This document shows positions 21,987-30,604 of a stretch of 64,000 nt of DNA, one piece after another. A program made the position numbers and the translations under genes. The notes under the pieces are model-generated. The model did no database searches. It was not told the DNA's origin and saw only the letters and a list, made by a program, of their open reading frames with translations. The first letter of the stretch is position 1, and the number at the start of each line of letters is the position of its first letter. The DNA is from Methylobacter sp. (GTDB taxonomy: Bacteria; Pseudomonadota; Gammaproteobacteria; Methylococcales; Methylomonadaceae): assembly GCA_030699385.1 (NCBI GenBank), contig JAUYMY010000073.1, positions 1-64,000 of the forward strand. The letters are read 5' to 3'.

Positions 21987-22036
21987 AAAAGGCAAAGGGC
22001 AATAGGTGGTTTATCACCTTGTGCCCTTTGCCTTTT
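21987..22036. repeat. Long hairpin between the M41-like gene and hflK
   Basis: A 15-bp perfect inverted repeat (AAAAGGCAAAGGGCA at 21987 and its complement ending 22036) encloses a second small stem AGGTG/CACCT. On the minus strand GTGTTTTTTAACC follows, so it can terminate the peptidase transcript before hflK. A related stretch, GGCACAAGGGTAAAGGG, occurs once more about 40 bases away, which hints at a repeat-type origin. Confidence 0.7.
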
Positions 22037-22072
22037 GCTTTACGCTCAAACCCGCCTACTAAAACTTAAAGA

Positions 22073-22765
22073 TTATCCCTCCGTCCAATTCGGCCTCCTT
22101 AATATCATGCTCTCATCTAACACCGCAATCGCTTCTTCACAACTTATTGTATCTTCCTTGTTATTTAAAATATAAGCCGCCAAGTGCTCAATGGCGCGCC
22201 AGTGAGTAGATGAACTTATAAACTGAAAAGCCTGCTCAAACAATTCAGCCAGTTTTTCTTCATATCGGCTTCTGTCTGCGATAAAAGCCTCTAAATACTC
22301 ATAAACCCTGTTCAGATCAGAGGTGCCGCCGTAATTATGCAAGGCATTGATATTAATCAAGTGATTATTAAACAGCTCATCATCGCGCTGCGCCACATGC
22401 TTGGCTTCGGCTAAAGGGCCAATGAGAAAATTGATCATATCTGCCTCAAAAGCGGCCTGATAGGCATCTTGTTCGACAGCAGAAAAATAACTGGCGCTTT
22501 CAATTAACGCAATCGGCAGACTATGAATAAGGCGGCCACCTTCTATAACAGCGGCAAAATGAGTTGATGAACAGTTAGTTAAAGGTGTGTCTTGTTGACG
22601 ACCCAACGCCTTAATGGTGATTTGAAAATGCACCGGAGGCAGTTGTTTTTGTTTATTATAAAGATAAATGGCAGCGGCATGACCGGCTTCGTGAAAAGCG
22701 ATTTGCCTGACCAAATCTTGATCGTTAATAACATAGGATGTATCAGCTTGGTAATTCCGCTTCAT
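22073..22765 (-). CDS. Stand-alone M41 (FtsH)-like zinc peptidase, no ATPase domain
   Basis: The 230-residue protein carries HEAGH at residues 25-29 in the context AFHEAGHAAAIYL, like the FtsH protease domain. A later region GPLAEAKHVA (116-125) then GGTSDLNRVYEYL matches the FtsH segment that supplies the third zinc ligand, here D150. So the full ligand set H25, H29, D150 and catalytic E26 is present. There is no AAA+ domain, signal peptide or membrane helix. It lies directly upstream of hflK-hflC on the same strand, although a terminator-like hairpin separates them. I infer a soluble peptidase or an FtsH-interfering decoy; the substrate is unknown. Confidence 0.75.
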   Translation of the reverse strand: MKRNYQADTSYVINDQDLVRQIAFHEAGHAAAIYLYNKQKQLPPVHFQITIKALGRQQDTPLTNCSSTHFAAVIEGGRLIHSLPIALIESASYFSAVEQDAYQAAFEADMINFLIGPLAEAKHVAQRDDELFNNHLININALHNYGGTSDLNRVYEYLEAFIADRSRYEEKLAELFEQAFQFISSSTHWRAIEHLAAYILNNKEDTISCEEAIAVLDESMILRRPNWTEG

Positions 22766-22783
22766 GGCTCCACCTTGCAGGCT

Positions 22784-22814
22784 AAAAAATTGCGGTCAGC
22801 ACTACTGACCGCAA
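22784..22814 (-). terminator. Intrinsic terminator in the leader of the M41-like gene
   Basis: A perfect 10-bp stem (22790-22799 with 22805-22814, loop of five) is followed on the minus strand directly by six T residues. It ends 18 bases before the ATG-proximal region of the M41-like gene, and no minus-strand gene lies upstream of it. It must therefore end a short untranslated transcript, or act as an attenuator for the gene behind it. Confidence 0.85.
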
Positions 22815-23116
22815 ATAGAGGAAGGACTCTAAAAACTCTAAAAAATGAAGTGACACAAGAGTTGTATACAGTTTAACCACCAAAGTCGAACTTGAAAATG
22901 TGGCAGTTTGCCGCGTGGCAATATGCCGCACAGGATGGCATGATATATGCTTAGCTATTAAGTTTGCACGATAAAAACACCGAGAAGCCCTATTACACTG
23001 AGGTTTAAATAAATCATCACCCAACCTAACAGGTCATATCACATAAAAACAGGTCATATCACACACTTTGTATCTGAAATCGCCAAATACCCTTTAAATT
23101 AAGCACAGGAACCAAT
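22815..23116. other. Intergenic region between the M41-like gene and ihfB
   Basis: About 300 bases with no convincing reading frame. It must contain the divergent promoters of ihfB (rightward) and of the transcript ending at the terminator at 22784 (leftward). On the minus strand TATACA near 22866 is a weak -10 candidate. Small inverted repeats built on TGCC/GGCA lie around 22902-22940. A direct repeat near ihfB is listed separately. Confidence 0.5.
23028..23063 (+). repeat. Two 16-base direct repeats, 20-base period, upstream of ihfB
   Basis: AACAGGTCATATCACA occurs at 23028-23043 and again at 23048-23063. The 20-base period is about two turns of the helix, as expected for paired operator half-sites. 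It ends 53 bases before the ihfB ATG, so a regulator bound here would sit at or near the promoter. Confidence 0.6.
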
Positions 23117-23446
23117 ATGAATAAATCTGAACTCATCGATATTTTGGCTAAAAATCAAGCGCACCTAGAGCGGAAAGAGGTGGAACTGGCGGTTAACTGC
23201 ATGTTCGAGCAAATGAGTGCCGCGCTAATGGCTAACGACAGAATAGAAATTCGGGGCTTTGGCAGCTTCGCTTTACACTACCACTGTCCGCATACGGCAC
23301 GCAATCCGAGAACCGGAGGCGAACTCAAGCTACCGGCGCGCTACATTCCTTTTTTCAAACCGAGCAAAGAGTTACGGCGACGAGTTGATTTGTTTAGCAT
23401 GACCGAGCAGATTTCGACCGCTCGCAATTTTGGCAATGGACTATAA
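23117..23446 (+). CDS. ihfB: Integration host factor beta subunit
   Basis: IHF-beta pairs with IHF-alpha to bend DNA in recombination, sigma54 transcription and CRISPR spacer integration. The first 94 of 109 residues align with E. coli IhfB: MNKSELIDILA, then RIEIRGFGSFALHYHCPHTA and ARNPRTGGELKLPARYIPFFKP with the DNA-intercalating proline arm. A C-terminal tail of about 15 residues (SMTEQISTARNFGNGL) is extra. AGGA lies six bases before the ATG. In E. coli it follows rpsA; here it stands alone. Confidence 0.93.
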   Translation: MNKSELIDILAKNQAHLERKEVELAVNCMFEQMSAALMANDRIEIRGFGSFALHYHCPHTARNPRTGGELKLPARYIPFFKPSKELRRRVDLFSMTEQISTARNFGNGL

Positions 23447-23459
23447 AATTAGGCAAGGC

Positions 23460-24719
23460 CTACATATCCTGAGCAAGATGATCAGAAATCCGGGAAATCG
23501 CGCCCTGATTTTGCTGAACAAAGACCTTACCTTTCTCAGCTAACACTTGCCTCTGCGCAGCATCCCTATACAACGCCACAATCGCGCTGATTATTTCGTC
23601 GCTATTTTGGCATTGTATTGCTGCATTCCGTTGCAACACCTGCTCGGCTATATCTTTAAAATTGGTCATATAGGGACCGAACAAAACCGGCGTCCCCACA
23701 GCGGCCGCCTCAAGAATGTTATGTCCACCCACAGGCACCATGCTGCCGCCAACAAATGCCACATCAGCGGCGGCATAAAGCAGCTTTAATTCACCCATGG
23801 TATCAGCCAGATAGACATCGGCGCTGGGGGCGCAGATATCGCCTGATGTACGCACTACCACGACTAATTGCTGCTGTTCTGCGAGTTTTTTGACTTCTGT
23901 AAACCGCTCGGGATGACGGGGCGCAATAACCAGCAATAATTCAGGTATTATTTTCTTTATCGCTTGATAAACTTCAAGAAATATTGCCTCTTCGTTTTTA
24001 TGCGTGCTGGCAAGCAACCAAACAAAGCGGTCTCGGAACAACTCGGCTTTTAACTGCTGGCTCTGATCAATAAGCTCACTCGGTATATCAACATCAAATT
24101 TCATATTACCCAGCACTTTAACGCTCTCCGCTTTAGCGCCGATAGCGACAAAGCGGCGGGCATCATCTTCTGTCTGCGCGGCAATCAATTTGACATGAGC
24201 TAACACAGGCACAATAAGTGCCGATATTTTTTGATAGCGCTTTGCCGACCGTTCCGATAACCGGGCATTGATCAGGTACAAAGGAATGTTATGACGACCA
24301 CAATAGGCAAACAGATTAGGCCAAATCTCAGTTTCCATGATGACGGCCATTTTGGGTCTAAAGTGCCGCATAAACCGACTGATCGCACCAGGTAGCTCGT
24401 AGGGCAAATAGACATGCACGACACTATCGCCCATCACGGCCTGCACACGGGCGGAACCGGTCAGAGTGGTCGTGGTGATTAATAATGCGGCATCGGGATA
24501 CTGCTGCCGTATTTTTTTTGCCAGCGGAAATAAAGCTTCGGCTTCGCCCACTGAAACAGCGTGAAACCAGATGACATCTTGAATAGAGTTTTTAGTGTAG
24601 AAGGCAAATCGCTCGCCCCATCGATACCGGTATGCGGGCGCTTTAATGCTTCGCCAAAGCAGGCGAACGAGAATGAAGGGAACTAATAAATAAAAAAAGC
24701 AGGAATAAAAAAATCTCAT
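23460..24719 (-). CDS. waaA: Kdo transferase WaaA
   Basis: WaaA adds Kdo residues to lipid IVA in LPS inner-core synthesis at the inner membrane. The protein has an N-terminal membrane anchor (MRFFYSCFFYLLVPFILVRL), the GT30 N-domain (WFHAVSVGEAEALFPL, TTTTLTGSARV, VIMETEIWPNL) and the C-domain motif GGSMVPVGGHNILEAAAVG. I chose the ATG at 24719 (419 residues; E. coli 425); a TTG five codons upstream is also open. It follows rplI on the same strand and converges on ihfB with only 13 bases between stops. Confidence 0.94.
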   Translation of the reverse strand: MRFFYSCFFYLLVPFILVRLLWRSIKAPAYRYRWGERFAFYTKNSIQDVIWFHAVSVGEAEALFPLAKKIRQQYPDAALLITTTTLTGSARVQAVMGDSVVHVYLPYELPGAISRFMRHFRPKMAVIMETEIWPNLFAYCGRHNIPLYLINARLSERSAKRYQKISALIVPVLAHVKLIAAQTEDDARRFVAIGAKAESVKVLGNMKFDVDIPSELIDQSQQLKAELFRDRFVWLLASTHKNEEAIFLEVYQAIKKIIPELLLVIAPRHPERFTEVKKLAEQQQLVVVVRTSGDICAPSADVYLADTMGELKLLYAAADVAFVGGSMVPVGGHNILEAAAVGTPVLFGPYMTNFKDIAEQVLQRNAAIQCQNSDEIISAIVALYRDAAQRQVLAEKGKVFVQQNQGAISRISDHLAQDM

Positions 24720-24776
24720 AGCAAAAAGATTCAAGACGGCAACACAGCCTTGAACCTTTTACCTTGACCTTATGAC

Positions 24777-25226
24777 TTATGCTTCAGCAGCAATTGAAAT
24801 AGGCATTTTTACGATAACATCGGTATGACAATGAATATCGATCTGATACTCGCCAATTTGACGAATAACGCCTTGCGGCAAACGAATTTCATGCTTTTCA
24901 ACGGCAACGCCTGCTTCGGTAATCGCATCAGCGATATTTTGCGTACCGACCGAGCCAAATAATTTGCCTTCATCGCCCGCTTTATGGGTAATGACAATTT
25001 GCAGTTTGCTCAATGAATTAGCACGCGCTTGAGCTGCACTCAGCTTTTCAGCCGCTGCCTTTTCAAGTTCGGCGCGACGCGCTTCAAATTCAGCAATTTT
25101 AACCGGTGTAGCAACAACAGCTTTACCGTACGGAATAAGATAGTTTCTGGCATAACCTGATTTGATGGCGACTTTATCGCCCAGGCTGCCCAAATTTGCT
25201 ATCTTTTCAAGAAGAATAACTTCCAT
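24777..25226 (-). CDS. rplI: 50S ribosomal protein L9
   Basis: L9 binds the L1 stalk base of 23S rRNA. The 149 residues have the standard opening [20 protein letters not shown] and the [14 protein letters not shown] signature (residues 24-37), a long connecting helix and the C-terminal domain ([19 protein letters not shown]). It is the last ribosomal gene of rpsF-rpsR-DUF2232-rplI, 47 bases after the membrane-protein gene. Confidence 0.97.
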   Translation of the reverse strand: MEVILLEKIANLGSLGDKVAIKSGYARNYLIPYGKAVVATPVKIAEFEARRAELEKAAAEKLSAAQARANSLSKLQIVITHKAGDEGKLFGSVGTQNIADAITEAGVAVEKHEIRLPQGVIRQIGEYQIDIHCHTDVIVKMPISIAAEA

Positions 25227-25273
25227 CTTTTATTACCTCATTATCGGATTTTATCCGGCTATTTTTTACGCCA

Positions 25274-26167
25274 TTAAGGCGTTTGTTGATTCGAAATTTT
25301 ATTTCGCAAGTTCATCCACGTATCGCTGAGTCCAACTAAGGCAACCGGCAGCATGGCATGGGGTATCAAAAACAATGTCACATAAAACATCGGCACTATA
25401 AATCGGCCCATTTTCATTGAGGCAAATACAGTGTGCAAAACGGCTGTCCCGGTGAATGTGTACAACACAAACAACAAGATGGCAACATTCCACGACACTT
25501 CAGCGATGATGCCGGAACTCAATGAGGCAATAATCACCACCACAATGCTGCCAACCGCTAACCGTGGGCGCGTTTTTAATGACAAAAATTCTTGCCTAAA
25601 GCCGCCCGGGTTATACAGCAAAGCCTGCCACCAGCGCCCCAAAAACAACGCAAATAACAGACCAAACACCGAGGCCGCCGCAATAATACCCGTCATGTAA
25701 TGAGACAACATATCTACGGTATGCTGAACATCCTCAACCGGGGCATTCGCAGGCACCATTTGCGTGAGCATACTTTTCCACATCGACGCCAAATCGTTAT
25801 CATAAAGATAAAAACCGACAACACCGAACACGCCAAGCAATACGGCAATTTCAACGGCTAGGGATAAATAACGCCCCTCTCTTAGGATGATTGAAATCAG
25901 CCAGACAGGAACCCATAGCACCACGCCATAAAGCAGTACAAACTGGTAATTACCTAACAGGAAAAAACCCAATAGCGCCGCCAAAGCGGTTGAACAGGCT
26001 AAAACGATTAAGCCCTCGATAACGCCTCGCCGTAAGGTGACCAGAGCAACAGAGGCTGAACTTACTATACTGACAGGGGGCATGACCAGCGACACCAAGG
26101 CAAGAGTGGAAGCCACGATGATGGCTTGCATCCTTCCCCGCATAATGTATTCCGCTAAAAAGCCCAC
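25274..26167 (-). CDS. DUF2232-family membrane protein in the rpsF operon
   Basis: This 297-residue integral membrane protein has about eight hydrophobic helices, for example VSLVMPPVSIVSSASVALVT near residue 21 and ILLFVLYTFTGTAVLHTVFA near 236. DUF2232 proteins lie between rpsR and rplI in Pseudomonas and relatives; the function is not known to me. The start is a GTG at 26167 preceded by GGGGGCGAG; an in-frame ATG at 26143 is an alternative. Position between ribosomal genes is its strongest identification. Confidence 0.85.
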   Translation of the reverse strand: MGFLAEYIMRGRMQAIIVASTLALVSLVMPPVSIVSSASVALVTLRRGVIEGLIVLACSTALAALLGFFLLGNYQFVLLYGVVLWVPVWLISIILREGRYLSLAVEIAVLLGVFGVVGFYLYDNDLASMWKSMLTQMVPANAPVEDVQHTVDMLSHYMTGIIAAASVFGLLFALFLGRWWQALLYNPGGFRQEFLSLKTRPRLAVGSIVVVIIASLSSGIIAEVSWNVAILLFVLYTFTGTAVLHTVFASMKMGRFIVPMFYVTLFLIPHAMLPVALVGLSDTWMNLRNKISNQQTP

Positions 26168-26185
26168 TAATCTCGCCCCCGTCTA

Positions 26186-26413
26186 TTATTTGTGAGCGTC
26201 GCAGAAAGGCAGTAAGGCAATAAAACGGGCGCGTTTAATTGCAACACATAATTGTCTTTGATATTTAGCACTGGTTCCGGTGATACGGCTAGGGACAATT
26301 TTGCCAGTCTCAGTGACATAATCACTTAATAAATCTAAATCTTTATAATCGATTTCGGTGCCGCCTTCTGCACTGAATCGGCAGAATTTTTTGCGTCTAA
26401 TGTTACGTGCCAT
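26186..26413 (-). CDS. rpsR: 30S ribosomal protein S18
   Basis: S18 sits with S6 on the platform of the small subunit. All 75 residues follow the family ([20 protein letters not shown], then [20 protein letters not shown] and [20 protein letters not shown]). It lies 32 bases after rpsF; priB, often found between the two in enterobacteria, is absent. Eighteen bases separate it from the DUF2232 gene. Confidence 0.97.
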   Translation of the reverse strand: MARNIRRKKFCRFSAEGGTEIDYKDLDLLSDYVTETGKIVPSRITGTSAKYQRQLCVAIKRARFIALLPFCDAHK

Positions 26414-26445
26414 GATAATTCTCGTAAATTCAAGTGGTAAAGGTT

Positions 26446-26904
26446 TTATTCAGAAGCGAGTGCGTCAGCATCAAGATCTTCGTCAATATCATCCAGATCA
26501 ATCTCGTCATCAGCGTTTGTCGCAGCAACGGCTTCTCTAGCAGCAGCATCTTTAGCTCTTGATTCAGCGGCTTTATTTTCTTCGGCTGTTGAGGTGGCAA
26601 TGATAGACGCTTCGGTAATAGCTGTTTTTTGCAACAAAGTCATGCTACGCAAAATAGCATCATTAAAACGAAAGCCGCTTTCCAGCTCAGCTAAAGTCGC
26701 TTGATCGCACTCAACATTCATCAGCACATAATGCGCTTTGTGAATTTTTTTAATGGGATAAGCCAAGTGCCTACGGCCCCAGTCTTCCAAACGATGGATT
26801 TTACCGGATGTGGCTTCGATGGTGGATTTATAACGTTCAATCATTCCTGGAACCTGGGAACTCTGGTCAGGATGGACTAAAAAGATAATTTCATAATGTC
26901 GCAT
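26446..26904 (-). CDS. rpsF: 30S ribosomal protein S6
   Basis: S6 forms a heterodimer with S18. Residues 1-95 show the family pattern [39 protein letters not shown] and HYVLMNVEC. Beyond that, a tail of more than 45 residues is unusually acidic ([17 protein letters not shown]), giving 152 residues against 131-135 in E. coli. E. coli S6 also carries an acidic tail with added glutamates, so this may be an encoded equivalent. It is the first gene of its operon. Confidence 0.96.
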   Translation of the reverse strand: MRHYEIIFLVHPDQSSQVPGMIERYKSTIEATSGKIHRLEDWGRRHLAYPIKKIHKAHYVLMNVECDQATLAELESGFRFNDAILRSMTLLQKTAITEASIIATSTAEENKAAESRAKDAAAREAVAATNADDEIDLDDIDEDLDADALASE

Positions 26905-26991
26905 GATTTTCCTTTCGGGTTAAGCCTTCCACCTTTATCTTAATTAGAGATGGTAAAGCAAGGAGGAGCTGACAGCCCCTAAGAACCGCGC

Positions 26992-27020
26992 ATTATAAAT
27001 GTTTTTTAAGCCATTGAAAA
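26992..27020 (-). promoter_or_regulatory. Sigma70 promoter of the rpsF operon
   Basis: On the minus strand TTTTCA (27015-27020) and a perfect TATAAT (26992-26997) are 17 bases apart, followed by a GC-rich discriminator GCGCGG as expected for a ribosomal promoter. The leader to the rpsF ATG is about 80 bases and could hold an S6:S18 feedback site; I could not identify one. Confidence 0.75.
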
Positions 27021-27054
27021 GCGTAGCTTTCAGAAATGGCGCCATTGAGCCCCT

Positions 27055-28734
27055 CTACGCATAGAGACTCAACAAACCATTACTCACCACAGCGCGCCCA
27101 TTTGCAATGTCTTGCTCGACATCATCAACACTGCCATCATCAACAAATGCGCCCTGCCCGCGTCTATCAGCGGTCTGCGCAAACTGCTGGGCTTGTGAGC
27201 GCCCCTGATCCGAGGTCGAACCCTGCGCCACCGTAACATCCACCAAGTTCAGCTGCTGAGCGCTCATCATTTCCCGTAATTTGGGAATAGAGGCTTCAAG
27301 CGCCTCCCGGGTGGTCGCGTTTTGCGCAGTAAATACGACGGTTGCCTGATCATCAGTCACATTAACACGCACCGATACCGGGCCTAGATGCTGCGGATTC
27401 AGCCTGATTTCTGCAGCGGGTATTGCCCGACTACTCATCCACACAATGCGCTCACCCAAATCCTTATTCCATTCCGGGTGCGACAACGGCTTAGTGATGG
27501 CAGGAACATCCGCCTTATTATCAACAGGTCTATTAAGCTGAGCGACATCTGCCCCCGCCATCCGTACTAATGATTTATCAGTTTCCAAATTCAACGCCAG
27601 TGGCTCAGCCGAACCGCTCTTTTCGGCTTGCCCTGCCGCTGCGACATAGTTTAAATCAAGGTTTTGCTTGGCCTGATCAGGCTGTGCCAAAACAGCGCCA
27701 CCTTGCAAAGCAGGATTAGGGACTGAGGCGGTCATGTTTGGCTTCGTATCATTGGTCAACGGCGTGGTAAAAGGCGGTAATAGAGCCCCTTGAACCGCCT
27801 CTTCAGGCGTCAAATTATTAACTGAAACCGCACTTTCAACCGGCATTGCTATTGGCAGACTATTGGCAGCCAACAATAGCCCTGCTGTGTCGAGATTATT
27901 CTCAACACTTATTATCTCGGCATTATCTTTGTTTTGCTTTTTACCGACCTTATCATTTACCGGCTGTAAATTCATTTGAGTAGGCATAGCCATGGCAACG
28001 ATATTTTTAATATCTTGATCAGCCGTATCGGCAATGCTTTGCTCAGTAACATTGACTCCATTTTGCTTAGGCGAAATCACCTGTGGTTGTTGGATATTTT
28101 TATCAACAGCAACCGCTACCGCTGGCTTCGCGGACTCTCCAACAGCAACAGCTACCGCTGGCTTCACCGGTTCTCCAACAGCAACCGCTACCGCCGACTT
28201 CACAGGTTCTCCAACAGCAACCGCTGCCGCCGGCTTCGCGAGCTCTCCAACAGCACCCGCTACCGCTGGCTTCACAAATTGCTGAGCAGGAACAGCCAGC
28301 GCAATCACTTCCTGCATGTTTTGCGCGGCCTTTGCCGTCTTTTCGCCCTCAGTAGTGCCTGCGGTCAGATATTTTAAAGTGTCCGTCACCGCTGCTAACG
28401 CGGCTTCATTCTCACTATCTTGTTGTATTTTGTATGACGGCGGCAAATTATTGCCTAATAAAGCGGCAAAATCCGGCGTATCAGTCGTGTCCGTCAACAA
28501 ACCGGCAGTAGGCAGGCTCACGTCTTCCGGTAAAGCAAGCGATACAGGTGTCTGTAAAGTCGACAAATCCTCGGTTTTTACCGCTGTCAATAACTCAAGC
28601 TGTACCACGAGGGCGCTGGAAAAACCGTCGACGATAGCGCCAGCCTCGGTCGAAACGGGCGCTACAGAGGACACGCCGACAACCGCACCGGCACTGGGCG
28701 CTAAAGCTGATAAATTGGCAAGTTCGGTATTCAT
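27055..28734 (-). CDS. fliK: Flagellar hook-length control protein FliK
   Basis: FliK is exported during hook assembly and switches the export apparatus when the hook reaches its length. The 559-residue protein has a long low-complexity N-terminal part and the conserved C-terminal hook-length domain (IPAAEIRLNPQHLGPVSVRV, then ATTREALEASIPKLREMM). I chose the ATG at 28734 with AGGAG eight bases upstream; a TTG two codons before it lies too close. Residues around 150-215 are a run of 12-residue repeats. It ends the fliE-K operon. Confidence 0.92.
   Translation of the reverse strand: MNTELANLSALAPSAGAVVGVSSVAPVSTEAGAIVDGFSSALVVQLELLTAVKTEDLSTLQTPVSLALPEDVSLPTAGLLTDTTDTPDFAALLGNNLPPSYKIQQDSENEAALAAVTDTLKYLTAGTTEGEKTAKAAQNMQEVIALAVPAQQFVKPAVAGAVGELAKPAAAVAVGEPVKSAVAVAVGEPVKPAVAVAVGESAKPAVAVAVDKNIQQPQVISPKQNGVNVTEQSIADTADQDIKNIVAMAMPTQMNLQPVNDKVGKKQNKDNAEIISVENNLDTAGLLLAANSLPIAMPVESAVSVNNLTPEEAVQGALLPPFTTPLTNDTKPNMTASVPNPALQGGAVLAQPDQAKQNLDLNYVAAAGQAEKSGSAEPLALNLETDKSLVRMAGADVAQLNRPVDNKADVPAITKPLSHPEWNKDLGERIVWMSSRAIPAAEIRLNPQHLGPVSVRVNVTDDQATVVFTAQNATTREALEASIPKLREMMSAQQLNLVDVTVAQGSTSDQGRSQAQQFAQTADRRGQGAFVDDGSVDDVEQDIANGRAVVSNGLLSLYA
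28104..28283 (-). repeat. Five 36-bp tandem repeats inside fliK
   Basis: Units start at 28104, 28140, 28176, 28212 and 28248, each 36 bases, differing at a few positions. On the coding strand each encodes a 12-residue unit like KPAVAVAVGEPV. Because 36 is a multiple of three, copy-number change keeps the frame and would lengthen or shorten the FliK spacer region. Confidence 0.95.
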
Positions 28735-28763
28735 AATCAATTCTCCTGAGATGTTATAAATGA

Positions 28764-29222
28764 CTAAGCACGTCCCATGCCACCTGAGCTATTGCGTCCA
28801 TTTCTGGATGCTCGCTCATCCTGTTCTAATTGCTCGCGTTTGGCTTCCTTCTTGTTTTCCGCCTGCTTGGCCGAATCGCATACTTTCTGCAGACTTTGGG
28901 TTTTATGATGTAGCTCTTCCCAGATTTTTCTTTTGTTAGCCAATTCAACTTCAATTGAACTGAGCACTTGCTGCTGGCCTAAAATAGCCTTATCGAGCTT
29001 ATCGATGAAAGACCTAAACTCCAGCAGCTGTGAGATATTGACCCCGCCGCTACCGAGTAGGTTAAATTTATCCTGATATTCCCGTCGATAGTTTCTTAAA
29101 CCATCAACTTGGGCTTGCATGTTCACCCACTTTCCCTGAATTAGCCCGAGCGCCTCCAAAGCGTTTTTTTCTTGAGTCGCTTTAATATCGACAATGGTTT
29201 TAATACGTTGCGATTTTTTCAC
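28764..29222 (-). CDS. fliJ: Flagellar export chaperone FliJ
   Basis: FliJ is the central-stalk-like coiled coil of the flagellar export ATPase. The 152 residues are almost all helical and charged, with long heptad-like stretches (LVKLDKAILGQQQVL-type region, residues about 70-110). It starts at GTG with AAGGG five bases upstream. The position directly after fliI supports the call. The C-terminus is Gly/Asn/Arg rich (RNGRNSSGGMGRA), a little unusual. Confidence 0.88.
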   Translation of the reverse strand: MKKSQRIKTIVDIKATQEKNALEALGLIQGKWVNMQAQVDGLRNYRREYQDKFNLLGSGGVNISQLLEFRSFIDKLDKAILGQQQVLSSIEVELANKRKIWEELHHKTQSLQKVCDSAKQAENKKEAKREQLEQDERASRNGRNSSGGMGRA

Positions 29223-29239
29223 TGATGCCCTTTATCTTG

Positions 29240-30604
29240 TCAGCCCATAGCAGCTCTGTTTACGCCTAATAGCAAGGCCAATTCTTGCAAACTCTGCTCT
29301 ATATAGACCGGTTCGTCCATGTCTTGTTGCAAGAAATTTAAAATGGCCGGATTTTTTTCAATGGCTTTGTCGATTCTAGGGTCGGACCCCGGCTGATAAG
29401 CGCCGACGCTGATTAAATCGCGGTTTTGCTGATACAGCGAATACAAGCGCCTTAAATCCCGCGCCATTTGCAAATGCTGGGCGTCAATAATATCGGGCAT
29501 CACCCGACTGATGGATGCCTCTATATCGATAGCGGGAAAATGCCCCGATTCGGCCAAGCTTCTCGACAAGATAACGTGTCCATCCAACACCCCCCGAGCC
29601 GCATCGGCAATCGGATCATTGGTATCATCACCTTCAGCCAGCACCGTATAAAATGCAGTAATCGAGCCGCCGCCATGGTCGGCATTACCGGCGCGCTCAA
29701 CCAAATGCGGCAATTTAGCAAACACTGACGGCGGATAACCTTTAGTTGCCGGCGGCTCGTCAATGGCGAGAGCGATTTCACGATGCGCCTGGGCAAAGCG
29801 CGTTAATGAATCCATCAACAACAACACATCCAAGCCTTGATCGCGAAAATACTCGGCAATACTGGTTGACAATAAGGCCGCATGTACCCGCATCAAAGGT
29901 GGGCAATCTGCCGGTGAAACCACCACTACCGCTCGCTTGAGGCCTTCTTCGCCCAAGGTCTTCAACACAAATTCGTTAACTTCTCGTCCCCGCTCGCCAA
30001 TCAGACCGACCACGACCACATCAGCCTTGGTAAACTTGGTCATCATCCCCAGCAGCACACTTTTCCCAACCCCGGTACCGGCAAACAAGCCCATACGCTG
30101 ACCGCGCCCTACGCTGAGTATCGAATTAATCGCCCGAACCCCGACATCAAGCGGCTCACGTATGGGCCTTCTCGACAACGGATTAATCGGCACACCATTG
30201 AGCGAAATCAAGGCATCGGTTTTCAGCGGGCCCTTGCTGTCAATAGCATTGCCCGCGCCATCCAACACCCGGCCCAACAAACTGAAACCGACTCTGGCCA
30301 GACTATTTTTACCCAAAGGAATGACCCGGCAATCCGGCTCCAAACCGTGAACCTCTGCGGTCGGCATCAAAAAAATACGCGCATCGGAAAAACCCACGAC
30401 TTCCGCTTCAATCATCCTGCCGTTTTTAGTCTCAATGCGACAGCGCGAACCAATAGCCGCACGACAACCTACCGCTTCCAGGGTCAAACCCACCATCCGC
30501 GATAACTTGCCTTCGACCACTAACTCAGGCACTTGGGCTAATCTGTCGGAATACGGCTTTAATTTAGCCAGCCAAAGCGCCGAGCGGTTTGCATTGGGAA
30601 TCAC
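29240..30604 (-). CDS. fliI: Flagellum-specific export ATPase FliI
   Basis: FliI hydrolyses ATP to help deliver flagellar proteins to the export gate. The 454 residues include Walker A LFAGTGVGKSVLLGMM (near residue 172), GLIGERGREVNEFV, Walker B VLLLMDSLTRFAQAHREIAL and YPPSVFAKLPHLVERAGN. It starts at GTG overlapping the fliH stop (GTGA), so translation is coupled. Length is typical. Confidence 0.96.
   Translation of the reverse strand: MIPNANRSALWLAKLKPYSDRLAQVPELVVEGKLSRMVGLTLEAVGCRAAIGSRCRIETKNGRMIEAEVVGFSDARIFLMPTAEVHGLEPDCRVIPLGKNSLARVGFSLLGRVLDGAGNAIDSKGPLKTDALISLNGVPINPLSRRPIREPLDVGVRAINSILSVGRGQRMGLFAGTGVGKSVLLGMMTKFTKADVVVVGLIGERGREVNEFVLKTLGEEGLKRAVVVVSPADCPPLMRVHAALLSTSIAEYFRDQGLDVLLLMDSLTRFAQAHREIALAIDEPPATKGYPPSVFAKLPHLVERAGNADHGGGSITAFYTVLAEGDDTNDPIADAARGVLDGHVILSRSLAESGHFPAIDIEASISRVMPDIIDAQHLQMARDLRRLYSLYQQNRDLISVGAYQPGSDPRIDKAIEKNPAILNFLQQDMDEPVYIEQSLQELALLLGVNRAAMG

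Noticed and set aside
22782-23024. Minus-strand frame of 80 codons before the M41-like gene
   Set aside because: It runs through the intrinsic terminator, has no ribosome binding site and no protein-like composition.
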